In this document: positions 49,702 to 57,783 of the stretch, piece after piece
Position numbering within the stretch: the stretch's first letter is position 1
How the letters are laid out: every line of letters starts with the position of its first letter
Assembly: GCF_014700075.1 (NCBI RefSeq)
Contig: NZ_JACXBU010000003.1
Coordinates: 248,001-312,000 of the forward strand
DNA length: 64,000 nt
Reading direction: 5' to 3'
DNA from: Pseudomonas sp. JM0905a
Lineage (GTDB): Bacteria > Pseudomonadota > Gammaproteobacteria > Pseudomonadales > Pseudomonadaceae
Position numbers and translations under genes: made by a program
The notes under the pieces: generated by a model
The model's input: only the letters and a program-made list of their open reading frames with translations
Database searches by the model: none
What the model was told of the DNA's origin: nothing

Positions 49702-51610
49702 GACAGAAGGACATGACCTGAACCGCAACTCCATCAGCCTCCAGATTGGCGAGTTCGTTTGCCATCGACAGTTGACCTACAGGCTCACGGCAACAGTCGG
49801 TTTCAGCCACATTGTCGGTGTCGATGTGGTCATCGGGACATCCAAGCTGCTGCCCATTGCCGAGCTCAAGAGGGTCAAACCGGACAGAGTTAAAGGCCCC
49901 TATGCGAACTACTCCCTGGATGACATTGCGGACGAATTGTGGGCGGAAGCTGAAAGGCGTATGGCGATCATCCAACCGCTGCTACAGGGCAAAATGTTCG
50001 AGTCCGGCGCTGTTGAGACTAGGGCTAGAGAAAGTGGTGTCAGTAAGGCAACCGTGTATCGATGGTTGAGTGCTTACATCGAGGGCGATCAATTCTTGAG
50101 CTTAATGCCCAGAAAACGAGGCTGGAGGAAAGGGACACCTAGAGTATCTGAAGAAATTGAAAGGATAATTCGCAATACGATTGCTCGTGAGTATCTAACT
50201 ACCGAAAGAAAATCTCAGAAAGATGTGCATGCCAAGGTCGTTGCGATTTGCGAGGCTCAGGGTCTGAAGCCGCCGTCGATTCCCACGGTGTCAGAGCGAA
50301 TCAAAATGCTCCCGCGCAAACAGGTTTTGAAAGCACGCGGCTATTCAGACATTGCACGAGATACCTACGAGGCTGAGCCAGGTAGTTTTTCAGCTGATTA
50401 TCCGCTTCATCGAATACAGATAGACCATACACCAGCCGATGTGATCATCGTCGATGATGAATATCGCATGCCGATAGGTCGTCCTCATGTCTCGCTTGCC
50501 ATCGATATGTACACGCGGATGATAGTAGGTTATTTCATCTCGCTCGATGCCCCTTCTGCAGTTTCAGTGGCGATGTGTTTAGTTCACGCGATGCTGCCCA
50601 AGCACAAGTGGCTCAATCTTCATGGGGTAGAAGGCGAATGGAACGCTTGGGGAAAACCGTATGAAGTCCATACCGATAACGGGCCGGATTTCAAAAAGGA
50701 AAGCCTTATTAAGTCCTGCATTCTTCATGGTATCGAGCGCGAGTTTCGTCCCCGTGAAACCCCTACTTGGGGGGGGCAAATTGAAAGATTGATGAATACC
50801 AAAGCCAGAGCATTTGCGACACTGCCTGGTGCAACTGGGCGTAATGTTGATGAGCGAGGTGATGTAGATTCCGATAAGGAGGCCGTTGTTAGTTTTGCTG
50901 CATTCGAGAAGTGGTTTCTTGCCCAGGTCATCAAATATAACAACCAGCCGCATAGCGGAATCGAGTTTATGCCGCCTAAAGAGAAGTGGAACGAAGCCTT
51001 CTTTGGCAGCAGCTTACGCAAGCCTATTTGTGGCCTACCGCCTATTCCGGAAGATCCAATCACCTTGGAACTCGACTTTCTGCCGTCAACGTCAAGGACT
51101 GTCCAGACCTATGGGGTGGAGTGGGACGCGTTCTACTATGCCGAAGTTCTTCGGCCCTGGGTTGGTCATCAGGATCCTAAAACAAAAAAAGCTACCAGAT
51201 TGTTCTTTAGGCGTGACCCGCGCGATGTGAATTGTATTTGGTTCTTTGAGCCAAGGGCGAAGAAGTACTACCGCATTCCCATTACCACAGGACCTTTCCC
51301 TGGCGTTTCAGTCGCGTCCTATGTAAAGGCGAAGCGCAAAGTAAAAGAGCATGGGTTGAGTCTGGTTGACGATGTGCAGATTAAGAAAATGCTGAATGTG
51401 ATGAGAGGCGTCGTTGAGGAGGAAGCCGGGAAATCAAAAGCGGCTCGGCGCCTCAAGCAGAGCAATAAGAACAAAGCAAAAGGTACAACGCCCGCTAAAG
51501 TGTATGTTGATTCTCCTCCAGCAAACCAAGTTCCGGAACCCGCTGCCGAATCGGTCGAAGCCGATACCTGGGGTGATGATGAGGTCGGCCTTTACGGAGG
51601 TGTTTCGTGA
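49688..51610 (+). CDS. tnsB: TnsB-like DDE transposase (TniA)
   Basis: 640 residues. An N-terminal HTH region (about 100-210) is followed by an RNase H-like catalytic core with Asp246 (RIQIDHTPADVI), Asp330 (VHTDNGPDF) and Glu366 (GGQIERLMNT), a complete DDE triad. A C-terminal Mu/TnsB domain and a charged Lys-rich tail (about 560-640) follow, the tail being where TnsB binds TnsC. It makes the 3' cuts and joins them to target. Base use is visibly more AT-rich than the core genes, indicating transfer. Overlaps tnsA (14 bp) and tnsC (4 bp). Confidence 0.95.
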   Translation: MKGVETEGHDLNRNSISLQIGEFVCHRQLTYRLTATVGFSHIVGVDVVIGTSKLLPIAELKRVKPDRVKGPYANYSLDDIADELWAEAERRMAIIQPLLQGKMFESGAVETRARESGVSKATVYRWLSAYIEGDQFLSLMPRKRGWRKGTPRVSEEIERIIRNTIAREYLTTERKSQKDVHAKVVAICEAQGLKPPSIPTVSERIKMLPRKQVLKARGYSDIARDTYEAEPGSFSADYPLHRIQIDHTPADVIIVDDEYRMPIGRPHVSLAIDMYTRMIVGYFISLDAPSAVSVAMCLVHAMLPKHKWLNLHGVEGEWNAWGKPYEVHTDNGPDFKKESLIKSCILHGIEREFRPRETPTWGGQIERLMNTKARAFATLPGATGRNVDERGDVDSDKEAVVSFAAFEKWFLAQVIKYNNQPHSGIEFMPPKEKWNEAFFGSSLRKPICGLPPIPEDPITLELDFLPSTSRTVQTYGVEWDAFYYAEVLRPWVGHQDPKTKKATRLFFRRDPRDVNCIWFFEPRAKKYYRIPITTGPFPGVSVASYVKAKRKVKEHGLSLVDDVQIKKMLNVMRGVVEEEAGKSKAARRLKQSNKNKAKGTTPAKVYVDSPPANQVPEPAAESVEADTWGDDEVGLYGGVS

Positions 51611-52485
51611 TTGACTACCAGCATCTGCTTCCCGAATTCAGGGGATTGTTAAGCTTGTCGGACGCGGAACGACTGGCGGCTATTCGTCCCCGCTGGATCG
51701 ACTATGAGTTCGCGGACAAGCTTCATAAAATGTTGTTTGCAAAGCTCTGCGGTCATCGAGATCAGCCGGATATCTTTATTCTTGGTGAGCCGCGAATGGG
51801 CAAGACCACACTGATAAAGCGATTCATCGAGGTGCATGCCCCTGAGTTCATAAACATCGAAGGAGTTCGGGAAAAGCCTGTACTTCTGGTTGAGGTGTCT
51901 AAGCCCAACGCGAGGGAATTTTTAATTGATATTCTGGATACCTCGGTGTCGCCCTATAATCCAGACGCGACAGAAAGCAAGCTCTTCTTTCAAGTGATGA
52001 ATCTGTTTCGAAGTTGCAAGACAAAAATGCTGATTATTGATGAAATTCAGTCCCTCAATCAGGGTACTGCTCGTGAAGTGACTGCAATGGCGACACTTAT
52101 AAAGCGCCTCAGCAACAAAGCAGGTATTTCTATCATCGGTGTGGGGGTAGACGCTGCTCGCCAGTTGTTGCCGAAAGATGACCAGTACCTCAAGCGGTTC
52201 GTGACGGTGACCGTGCCCGATTGGAAGGCTTCGCCGGCTTTCCGGCAGTTTCTGAAGGGCTTTGAATCCTGGTTACCGCTGAGACAGCCTTCAAATCTCG
52301 CGAGTGTTGAGATGGCCGCTTTCATTCTGAAGAAAACAGGTGGCAACACCTCTCGGGTCGAGGAGCTGTTGCTTGGCTGCGCTCGGAAGGCAATCACGAC
52401 GGGCAGGGAGCGCATTGACCTCGATCTGCTGAGCCAGCCGAAATGGACCATCGATTCCTTTGGCACGCGGGAAGTCGCCCCGTAA
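51607..52485 (+). CDS. tnsC: TnsC-like AAA+ ATPase (TniB)
   Basis: 292 residues. Walker A GEPRMGKT at 60-67, Walker B MLIIDEIQSL at 141-150, and sensor region ISIIGVGVDAARQLL (about 176-190). AAA+ transposition regulator that forms filaments on target DNA and links TniQ-type selectors to the TnsAB transposase. It starts 4 bp before the tnsB stop and overlaps tniQ by 43 bp, so the block is one polycistronic unit. Confidence 0.95.
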   Translation: MIDYQHLLPEFRGLLSLSDAERLAAIRPRWIDYEFADKLHKMLFAKLCGHRDQPDIFILGEPRMGKTTLIKRFIEVHAPEFINIEGVREKPVLLVEVSKPNAREFLIDILDTSVSPYNPDATESKLFFQVMNLFRSCKTKMLIIDEIQSLNQGTAREVTAMATLIKRLSNKAGISIIGVGVDAARQLLPKDDQYLKRFVTVTVPDWKASPAFRQFLKGFESWLPLRQPSNLASVEMAAFILKKTGGNTSRVEELLLGCARKAITTGRERIDLDLLSQPKWTIDSFGTREVAP

Positions 52486-53564
52486 ATCAGCGGTGGCCCC
52501 TCGTCCCTGCCCTGCGTGGGGACGAGCTCTTTTCGTCCTGGCTAATCCGCTGCTCTCTCTGTCATGCCTGTGATCCGTTGGAGATCTCGCATTTGCTCTG
52601 GCCGATGCGTCGCATCTGGACTCGAGACTGCGATCTGAGCGCCTGTGTTCTTCCCATGGCCGAGCTTTCCAAGCATTCCGGCATGGCTGAGAGGACACTG
52701 CGCGAGTCCACCCTGGAGCCGGTGCGCCGGGTCCTCAATTTTCAATTGCCACCCACTTCTGTCACGCCTTGGATACTGAGTCAGGGAAGCAGAAATATCT
52801 CTCGTGCCGGTGGACTTCAGTACTGCCCCGTCTGCTTTGCCGAGTCACTGCCGTTCTACCGCGTGCAGTGGCGTTTAGCGTGGTACACCAGTTGTCCTGA
52901 CCACGGGGTATTGCTGCGTGATCGATGTCCTCACTGCCAGGCAATCGTTTCTCCTCACCGCCTGGATTACATGGCTGGTGATCTCTCTCGGTGTCATGCC
53001 TGTGGTGGTGTGCTCGGAGACGCGGCGATTGACTCTGTGGAGCGAGGATCCCAAGAGCTTGAGGCGTTCGCGGACTCGATTGTCAGAGGTAACCAGAGTG
53101 GTTTTGGCGGTCTGGTGATGCCCGCTGAGGAGTGGTTCTCCCTCATCAGGGGCCTGTACCGGTTGATGAGGGCTCTGGCGATTCATCGCACAGGCCCAGC
53201 CAGGGAATTCCTAGGTCTTCTCGATGTAGATATTGATGCGCTTCCGCGTGCGACCCTGGCACTTACGCTGGAGTGTCTTCCGATCCCTGATCGAGTGGCC
53301 TATCTATCCGCAGTGAACACCATCCTGAGCGCCGGAGCTGCCCGATTCTCTGCGGCGGCCATATCGGCCTGTCTGTGCCATTCGACCTGCAAGGCCGCCA
53401 TTGGACGTGACCTGTCATGCCTCTCGCAGTTGCTCCCTGACACGACGCCGCGACGTCATGTGGCTTGTGGCTCGGATCGCTCGAGGCCGCGCAAGCGGCA
53501 GTCGGTAGTGAGAGCTTGGCTTCGGTTTCAGCGAAAAGCGCACCGCTTAGGTGTAATCCATTAG
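52443..53564 (+). CDS. tniQ: TniQ/TnsD-like target selector (TniD)
   Basis: 373 residues. After a short lead, PALRGDELFSSWLIRCSLCH (about 22-41) opens the TniQ domain, whose zinc ribbon is YCPVC (about 120), then SCPDHGVLLRDRCPHC (about 145-160) and CHACGG (about 175). TnsD/TniQ proteins recognise a fixed attachment site, here presumably the comM sequence. The only in-frame start that keeps the domain is the ATG at 52443, which overlaps tnsC. The last 150 residues show no clear HTH, which may be the comM-binding part. Confidence 0.9.
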   Translation: MDHRFLWHAGSRPVNQRWPLVPALRGDELFSSWLIRCSLCHACDPLEISHLLWPMRRIWTRDCDLSACVLPMAELSKHSGMAERTLRESTLEPVRRVLNFQLPPTSVTPWILSQGSRNISRAGGLQYCPVCFAESLPFYRVQWRLAWYTSCPDHGVLLRDRCPHCQAIVSPHRLDYMAGDLSRCHACGGVLGDAAIDSVERGSQELEAFADSIVRGNQSGFGGLVMPAEEWFSLIRGLYRLMRALAIHRTGPAREFLGLLDVDIDALPRATLALTLECLPIPDRVAYLSAVNTILSAGAARFSAAAISACLCHSTCKAAIGRDLSCLSQLLPDTTPRRHVACGSDRSRPRKRQSVVRAWLRFQRKAHRLGVIH

Positions 53565-53599
53565 CCCACGGCGCTGCCGATGACACGAGGTTTGGCAAT

Positions 53600-55057
53600 T
53601 TGAATTACCTCCCTTCGCATGCTCTGCCCGATAGCGGCACGTTCGAGTCCTGCCGTTGCTACGAGTGCGGGCGAAGGATGACTAAAGCCAAGAAGGTTCA
53701 CCGCGGCCAGAAGTACTGCGAGACCTGCTATGCCCGAGTGTTCAAACGGATGCTATGCGCGGCGTGCGGAAACTTTGCCCGCCTGCATAGGTTTGATCCG
53801 CAGGCGATTTGTAGGTCCTGTGAGCTGCAGAGGCCCTGTGTCCGGTGCCACCGATCGGGCTTGAAAGTCGGCAAGCTGACGGCCGAGGGTCCGGCCTGCG
53901 TTTCTTGCGCCCATTACTTCCGAACGGCCGAACCCTGCGAGCGCTGCTCGAAGCCCTCAACTCGGCTGGTCCGCACACCCACAAATGGCTCGGTATTGCG
54001 GTGTTGCCCGGCCTGTATCTCTCAGGTGACTACCTCCTGCTGCTCAGCTTGTCGGCGCCCCAGGGTAATTGTCACGACAGAGGGACCGCCGCTGTGCAAA
54101 AGGTGTTTTTCTCTGGGGGAAGTACCGTGCCCGATCTGCTCGAGCATGATGCCGGCAGGTCGTGTGAAGTCCTGCGACTCGTGTTCCTGGGAAGCGTCCT
54201 TTGAGATGCGTCTAGTGCAGCTGCAGGCCGATGTAAGTGATCTGAGAGTTCAGACGTCACTAGCAGGTTTCGCTGCTTGGCTGAAAGCGCGACGAGGAGC
54301 CCAGTACGCGGCGCTCAACATTCAACGCTATGTCCCTTTCCTGGATGAGCTTCACAGCCGCTGGGCTGATTTGCCTAACTATTCGGAACTGCTGAGCCAT
54401 GTGACTGCTGAAGGCCTGCGACGAGTACGCCTGGTAGTGCAGTGGCTAGAGGAGACTGGCCAGATTCAGATCGACCCAGTGGCGCGTGAGCGCTCCAGCG
54501 AGATGCGCAGGATCGCTCACTCGCTAGGGGTCTTTCCGGAGGGGGCGGGGCAAGCGGCATTGCATGCTTATCACCGGTTGCTGCAAAGCCGTCATAACGA
54601 CGGAAAAATGAAGCTGCGGTCCATGCGGCTGGCGTTGAGCTCCGCAGTGAGGCTGCAATACATCGCTGATGAAGGTGGTCAGAAGCTTCCAAATCAGCGT
54701 GATCTCTTGAAGCTGCTGCGCACACGGCCGGGGCTGTGGGCTTCTCTGTTTGGATTCGTGAGCTTCCTGAATCACCGGTACTCCCGTGGCATGGACCCAT
54801 GGGTCGATCCCGCCTGGCGATTGAAAGCCACTCGTGCTTTGAGGGAGAGCAAGCTACTGCAGCTTTACGCGGAGGCGGGAGCGGGTGAGGTGTTTGAGCG
54901 CCGGTGGATTAGCGCAGCTCTTTCCTGCTTTCACGAGTTGGGGCGCGTCGGGGTGAATTCCTTCAACTACCGCCCGGATAACCAAGATGCACAGCCGGGG
55001 TTCATCGTGACCTATCAAAACCAGGAGTACTGGGTGCCAGTGGCATCTGTTTCTTGA
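53600..55057 (+). CDS. tniE: TniE-like protein: multi zinc-ribbon plus recombinase-like helical half
   Basis: 485 residues from a TTG at 53600 with ACGAGG upstream; the frame is open to another TTG at 53465, inside tniQ. The first ~200 residues hold about a dozen CxxC pairs (CRCYECGRR, YCETC, CAACG, CRSC, CVRC, CVSC, CERC, CCPAC, CCSAC, CKRC, CPIC, CDSC), a serial zinc-ribbon array. The rest (about 215-485) is helical and recalls the N-terminal core-binding part of tyrosine recombinases (SLAGFAAWLKARR, YVPFLDEL), but no R..HxxR..Y catalytic set is seen. It fills the tniE position of Tn6022-type elements, whose role is not established. Probably DNA-binding. Confidence 0.75.
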   Translation: MNYLPSHALPDSGTFESCRCYECGRRMTKAKKVHRGQKYCETCYARVFKRMLCAACGNFARLHRFDPQAICRSCELQRPCVRCHRSGLKVGKLTAEGPACVSCAHYFRTAEPCERCSKPSTRLVRTPTNGSVLRCCPACISQVTTSCCSACRRPRVIVTTEGPPLCKRCFSLGEVPCPICSSMMPAGRVKSCDSCSWEASFEMRLVQLQADVSDLRVQTSLAGFAAWLKARRGAQYAALNIQRYVPFLDELHSRWADLPNYSELLSHVTAEGLRRVRLVVQWLEETGQIQIDPVARERSSEMRRIAHSLGVFPEGAGQAALHAYHRLLQSRHNDGKMKLRSMRLALSSAVRLQYIADEGGQKLPNQRDLLKLLRTRPGLWASLFGFVSFLNHRYSRGMDPWVDPAWRLKATRALRESKLLQLYAEAGAGEVFERRWISAALSCFHELGRVGVNSFNYRPDNQDAQPGFIVTYQNQEYWVPVASVS

Positions 55058-55098
55058 TGCCAGTATCCTGCAGCAATGACACGGTGCCCGACCACAGA

Positions 55099-55525
55099 TC
55101 AGGACCGCTCTTGTACCACTAGTCCGTTGGGCGGAAGTGGCAGGGCTGTCTTGTAGCGCACCTGCTTCAGCGCAAAGCTGGATCGAATGTTGGCCACGCC
55201 GGGGACCTTGGTCAGGTGGTCGAAGATGAATCGCTCCAATGCTTGGATGTTGGGTACCAAGACCTGCAGCAGGTAGTCCGCATCCCCTGTCATCAAATAG
55301 CACTCCATCACTTCTGGCCGCTCGGCGATCGCAGCTTCGAAGCGCTGCAGGGCGTCTTCTACCTGTTTCTCCAAGCTCACGTGGATGACACGTTGACGTG
55401 CAGCCCAAGCAACTCTGGAGCCAGCAGGGGCACTTGCTGGCGAATCAGTCCGAGCTCCTCCATTGCTTTGACTCGATTGAAGCAGGGGGTTGGAGACAGG
55501 TTCAATCGCGCTCGTACGTTGCAAG
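55099..55525 (-). pseudogene. Lrp/AsnC-family regulator, truncated and frameshifted
   Basis: The minus strand holds two parts of one Lrp-type protein in different frames. The upstream part reads [20 protein letters not shown] and [13 protein letters not shown] (about 55510 to 55398), the second HTH helix and linker, and then hits TGA. The downstream part in the next frame reads [20 protein letters not shown] and ends at 55099 with the RAM domain complete. One missing base near 55395 explains the break. The first HTH helix is absent: homology stops at about 55525, beside a terminator hairpin at 55530. The gene is dead cargo or insertion debris. Confidence 0.8.
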
Positions 55526-55529
55526 GTAT

Positions 55530-55556
55530 AGCCCCGCCAGCGCGGGGCTTTTCTTT
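55530..55556 (+). terminator. Rho-independent terminator at the Lrp remnant boundary
   Basis: AGCCCCGC (55530-55537) pairs with GCGGGGCT (55542-55549) around CAGC, followed by TTTCTTTT. It points plus, although no plus-strand gene ends next to it. It marks the junction where the Lrp remnant loses its start. Confidence 0.75.
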
Positions 55557-55574
55557 TCAAGCAGGGCGGTACGA

Positions 55575-56129
55575 TCAAGCTAACCGTCGAGCCACTACTC
55601 GTACTTCGGCCTTCTTCGTCGACTTTCTTTTCACTATTGCTGCCTGGCGCTGCTTCCGCGCCTGAATCCGTCTTTCAGACTGCTCTCTGTGCGGAACGAC
55701 GCGCTTGAATCCGGGCCCAATCCTGATCGACGCCCGAAGCAATTGTTCGTTGAGGTCGCGAACGATAAGCCACCACCACTCCAGCAGTAGGACCGGCGTC
55801 ATGCAGATGCTGAAGTACGTGAGCTGTACTTGAAGCGGCAGCTGGCGTGAAAGCAGCATGATGGCTCCCAGCATGACGACGGTGATGGTTAGGAAGGCAT
55901 TGAAAAGTGCGCCCTCTTTAGCAATCTGACGCTGAATTGCGAATGGGCACCTACGGATGCTTCTGATTTTTCGGAGGTCGCTAACGACCCATCTCTTTCC
56001 CGCCTTGTGAAGCTTGCCGGTTATGACAGGAAGGACCTTTCTGGCAATCCACAGCACTGCACCAATGATCACCGGGGCAATCAAATCCTTCATCGTAGGG
56101 AGCAGGTTGGATAGTTCAACTTCTGGCAT
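55575..56129 (-). CDS. Small three-helix membrane protein, unknown function
   Basis: 184 residues from the ATG at 56129, which has AAGGAGTGGCA upstream; the frame is open to 56267. Three predicted helices: [20 protein letters not shown] (about 15-34), [15 protein letters not shown] (about 82) and [16 protein letters not shown] (about 108-123), then a strongly basic C-terminal tail (KRKSTKK...). No family is recognised. It is a stand-alone cargo gene of the transposon. Confidence 0.65.
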   Translation of the reverse strand: MPEVELSNLLPTMKDLIAPVIIGAVLWIARKVLPVITGKLHKAGKRWVVSDLRKIRSIRRCPFAIQRQIAKEGALFNAFLTITVVMLGAIMLLSRQLPLQVQLTYFSICMTPVLLLEWWWLIVRDLNEQLLRASIRIGPGFKRVVPHREQSERRIQARKQRQAAIVKRKSTKKAEVRVVARRLA

Positions 56130-56235
56130 TGCCACTCCTTGGCGTGGTGGTTCTGACTGTATTGTGGCCAACAGCAAAGCTCTTGCGTTGGTGTCTGGCC
56201 TGGCAGTTTGCCATCTGGTTTCGTAAGGAGCACGC

Positions 56236-56382
56236 ATGAAGACGTCTGATCTAGACGGCCTTGCCATTCCTGCGCTGGCGCCCCTGTCGCTGCGCCATCA
56301 GGCCGAGGCCGTTCAGCAAACTGATCAGGAATCGGCTCACATCCAGGATGAGCAAGCCGGCGAATCTAGCCATTTGGCCTAA
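56236..56382 (+). CDS. Possible 48-residue small protein
   Basis: An ATG at 56236 follows TAAGGAGCACGC, a strong ribosome site at good spacing. The frame runs 48 codons (MKTSDLDGLAIPALAPLSLR...) to TAA at 56382. Rich in Ala, Gln, Glu; no membrane segment or known motif. It is divergent from the membrane protein gene at 56129. Only the ribosome site and clean frame support it. Confidence 0.4.
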   Translation: MKTSDLDGLAIPALAPLSLRHQAEAVQQTDQESAHIQDEQAGESSHLA

Positions 56383-56742
56383 GGCTTAGCTCTGAGCTGA
56401 TGTTTAGCTGTCCAGCTAATCAGGCCAAATCAGCTAAGGAACGACTGCACCCTTTCGACGTAAATCCAGCCGAGAGCGCGACGGGCTGCCTTTCGTGCGA
56501 GTCGACCAGGCCATGCACCGCAATTGATGCATATCGGGTGAATGCCATGGATCGAGTTCACCGCTCAGCCTGCGTCTTGCACTGAGACGACGCCCGAATC
56601 TGCCATGAAGATTTATGGCGGCATCATCTTCATTGGTAGTGATTCGTTGCGGTAATCCTTGGTTTGATAGGCTTGATATCTGGCTACACGAAATTATGTG
56701 CAATTATGTGAAAATTCATAATTTCTGCAGTCGAAGGATGAG
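56383..56742. other. Non-coding stretch in element cargo
   Basis: No supported gene. AT-rich tracts at 56690-56722 and short inverted repeats around AGCTAATC/GATTAGC-like words at 56395-56440 are seen, without a recognisable function. Confidence 0.5.
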
Positions 56743-56772
56743 TTGACGACGCAGCTGCCCCAAATACAATGG

Positions 56773-56834
56773 GCGCAGACCATAACCCCCACGCCTCGGG
56801 CGGGATTCAATCCCGTACTGCGCACCAGGGGGTT
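56773..56834 (+). other. tRNA-3'-end-like nested hairpins, possible old attachment site
   Basis: GCGCAG (56773-56778) pairs with CTGCGC (56818-56823), which is followed by ACCA. Inside is a T-arm-like hairpin CGGGATTCAATCCCG (56801-56815). A competing stem pairs AACCCCC (56784-56790) with GGGGGTT (56828-56834). There is no D-arm or anticodon arm, so it is not a tRNA; it might be a leftover of a tRNA-directed integration. Confidence 0.3.
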
Positions 56835-56850
56835 TGTTCTTTTTGAGGCC

Positions 56851-57162
56851 CTACAGAATGGCTTCCGTCACCTGGCGAATTCGGCGCTCATAAGGTGTGT
56901 GGCTCTGCTTGTCGCCGGCCGCCTGAATAAGGTCAACGGACGCAAGGAGTTCTTCCGGGCGGACATTGCTGAGATCGAGGCGGTCATTCGGGCGAACTAC
57001 GACGCTGCCGTCGAGGTCACCCACGAAGCGCCAGCCGAGCAGTATCGCGACAGCCTGCGCATGACAATGCCCACCGCCGCCATTCAACATCAGAGCGAGC
57101 TGCGGCCAAGAGCTTGCCTGACCGATCTGCGGCTGCACCGTAGGCGTGACACTCGGGTCCAC
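56851..57162 (-). CDS. Hypothetical 103-residue protein
   Basis: From a GTG at 57162 (GGAG upstream) to a stop at 56851. The sequence is soluble and coding-like (MLNGGGGHCHAQAVAILLGW, then WRFVGDLDGSVVVRPNDRLD), better than the overlapping plus-strand frame, which is rich in Ser/Arg/Cys. An in-frame TAG lies 13 codons upstream of the GTG. It follows the Phd/YefM antitoxin on the same strand by 71 bp, the place where a toxin would be, but it does not look like RelE, ParE or Doc. Family unknown. Confidence 0.4.
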   Translation of the reverse strand: MDPSVTPTVQPQIGQASSWPQLALMLNGGGGHCHAQAVAILLGWRFVGDLDGSVVVRPNDRLDLSNVRPEELLASVDLIQAAGDKQSHTPYERRIRQVTEAIL

Positions 57163-57233
57163 CTCGCTCCATTTGGGGTTATTGGCGAGTGGCCGCTAAC
57201 GACGGCCGAAAGCAGCAGGTGCCGATGTCCATC

Positions 57234-57497
57234 TCAGAGGCCCGAGTTGTCAGTGCGAGGGGGGCGACTCGCCAGTTTCTGCAGGAGTTCGTCGCCGGTG
57301 ACGAGTCGGCCGCTCTCGATATCTTTGTCACCCATGCTGAGCAGCTTCACCAGTGCGATAGCCTCCTGGGTTTGCAGATACTGCTCGTAGGACTGAATGA
57401 CCATCGTGGGAAGGCCGTTCTGGGTGATGCAAAGCGGCTCGTCGAGATCCAAATTTGCTGCGTGCTGTTTGAGGTAGCTGATCGTCTGGATACGCAT
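57234..57497 (-). CDS. Phd/YefM-type antitoxin
   Basis: 87 residues from the ATG at 57497 behind GGGAGG; upstream frame to 57698 is not used. MRIQTISYLKQHAANLDLDE is followed by ITQNGLPTMVIQSYEQY, the Phd/YefM fold (prevent-host-death family), and a C-terminal tail (LVTGDELLQKLASRP) of toxin-binding type. It represses its own operon and neutralises a partner toxin. No RelE/ParE/Doc toxin follows within 380 bp, so the module may be an orphan, or the partner is unrecognised (see 56851-57162). Confidence 0.85.
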   Translation of the reverse strand: MRIQTISYLKQHAANLDLDEPLCITQNGLPTMVIQSYEQYLQTQEAIALVKLLSMGDKDIESGRLVTGDELLQKLASRPPRTDNSGL

Positions 57498-57783
57498 TGG
57501 CAGAGCCTCCCGCGAAAGCAAACAGAAATCTAAAAATAGACGGGATCTCAATCCAGGGCGCGCTCGACTGACTGCACGATATTTCCATGGATCGTTCCCA
57601 TTGCTGAGCGTCCGCTTTCGGCCGATTCTGTTGAAAAAGGCAGTTCTGCGGCAGCCAGTCGGCCAGGTGCGCCAGCTTTCGAAGTGGCTGCAAGCCACTT
57701 CAAGTTGCCTTTCGGCGTTTCACTGAGCCACCGGGCTCAGATTTGCGGGTTAATTCGAGGGTTTCTGCTCGCAGCAGGCGTAC
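57498..57783. repeat. Spacer with 19-nt inverted-repeat copy (left of IS1182)
   Basis: GGCCGATTCTGTTGAAAAA at 57620-57638 occurs in inverse orientation at 60043-60061. A further palindrome GAAGTGGCTGCAAGCCACTTC lies at about 57680-57700 and GGCTCAGATTTG near 57733. No gene is seen. Confidence 0.6.

Noticed and set aside
56743..57390. 215-residue plus-strand frame
   Set aside because: Overlaps the minus-strand antitoxin and hypothetical gene, and its C-terminal half is low-quality Ser/Arg/Cys text.
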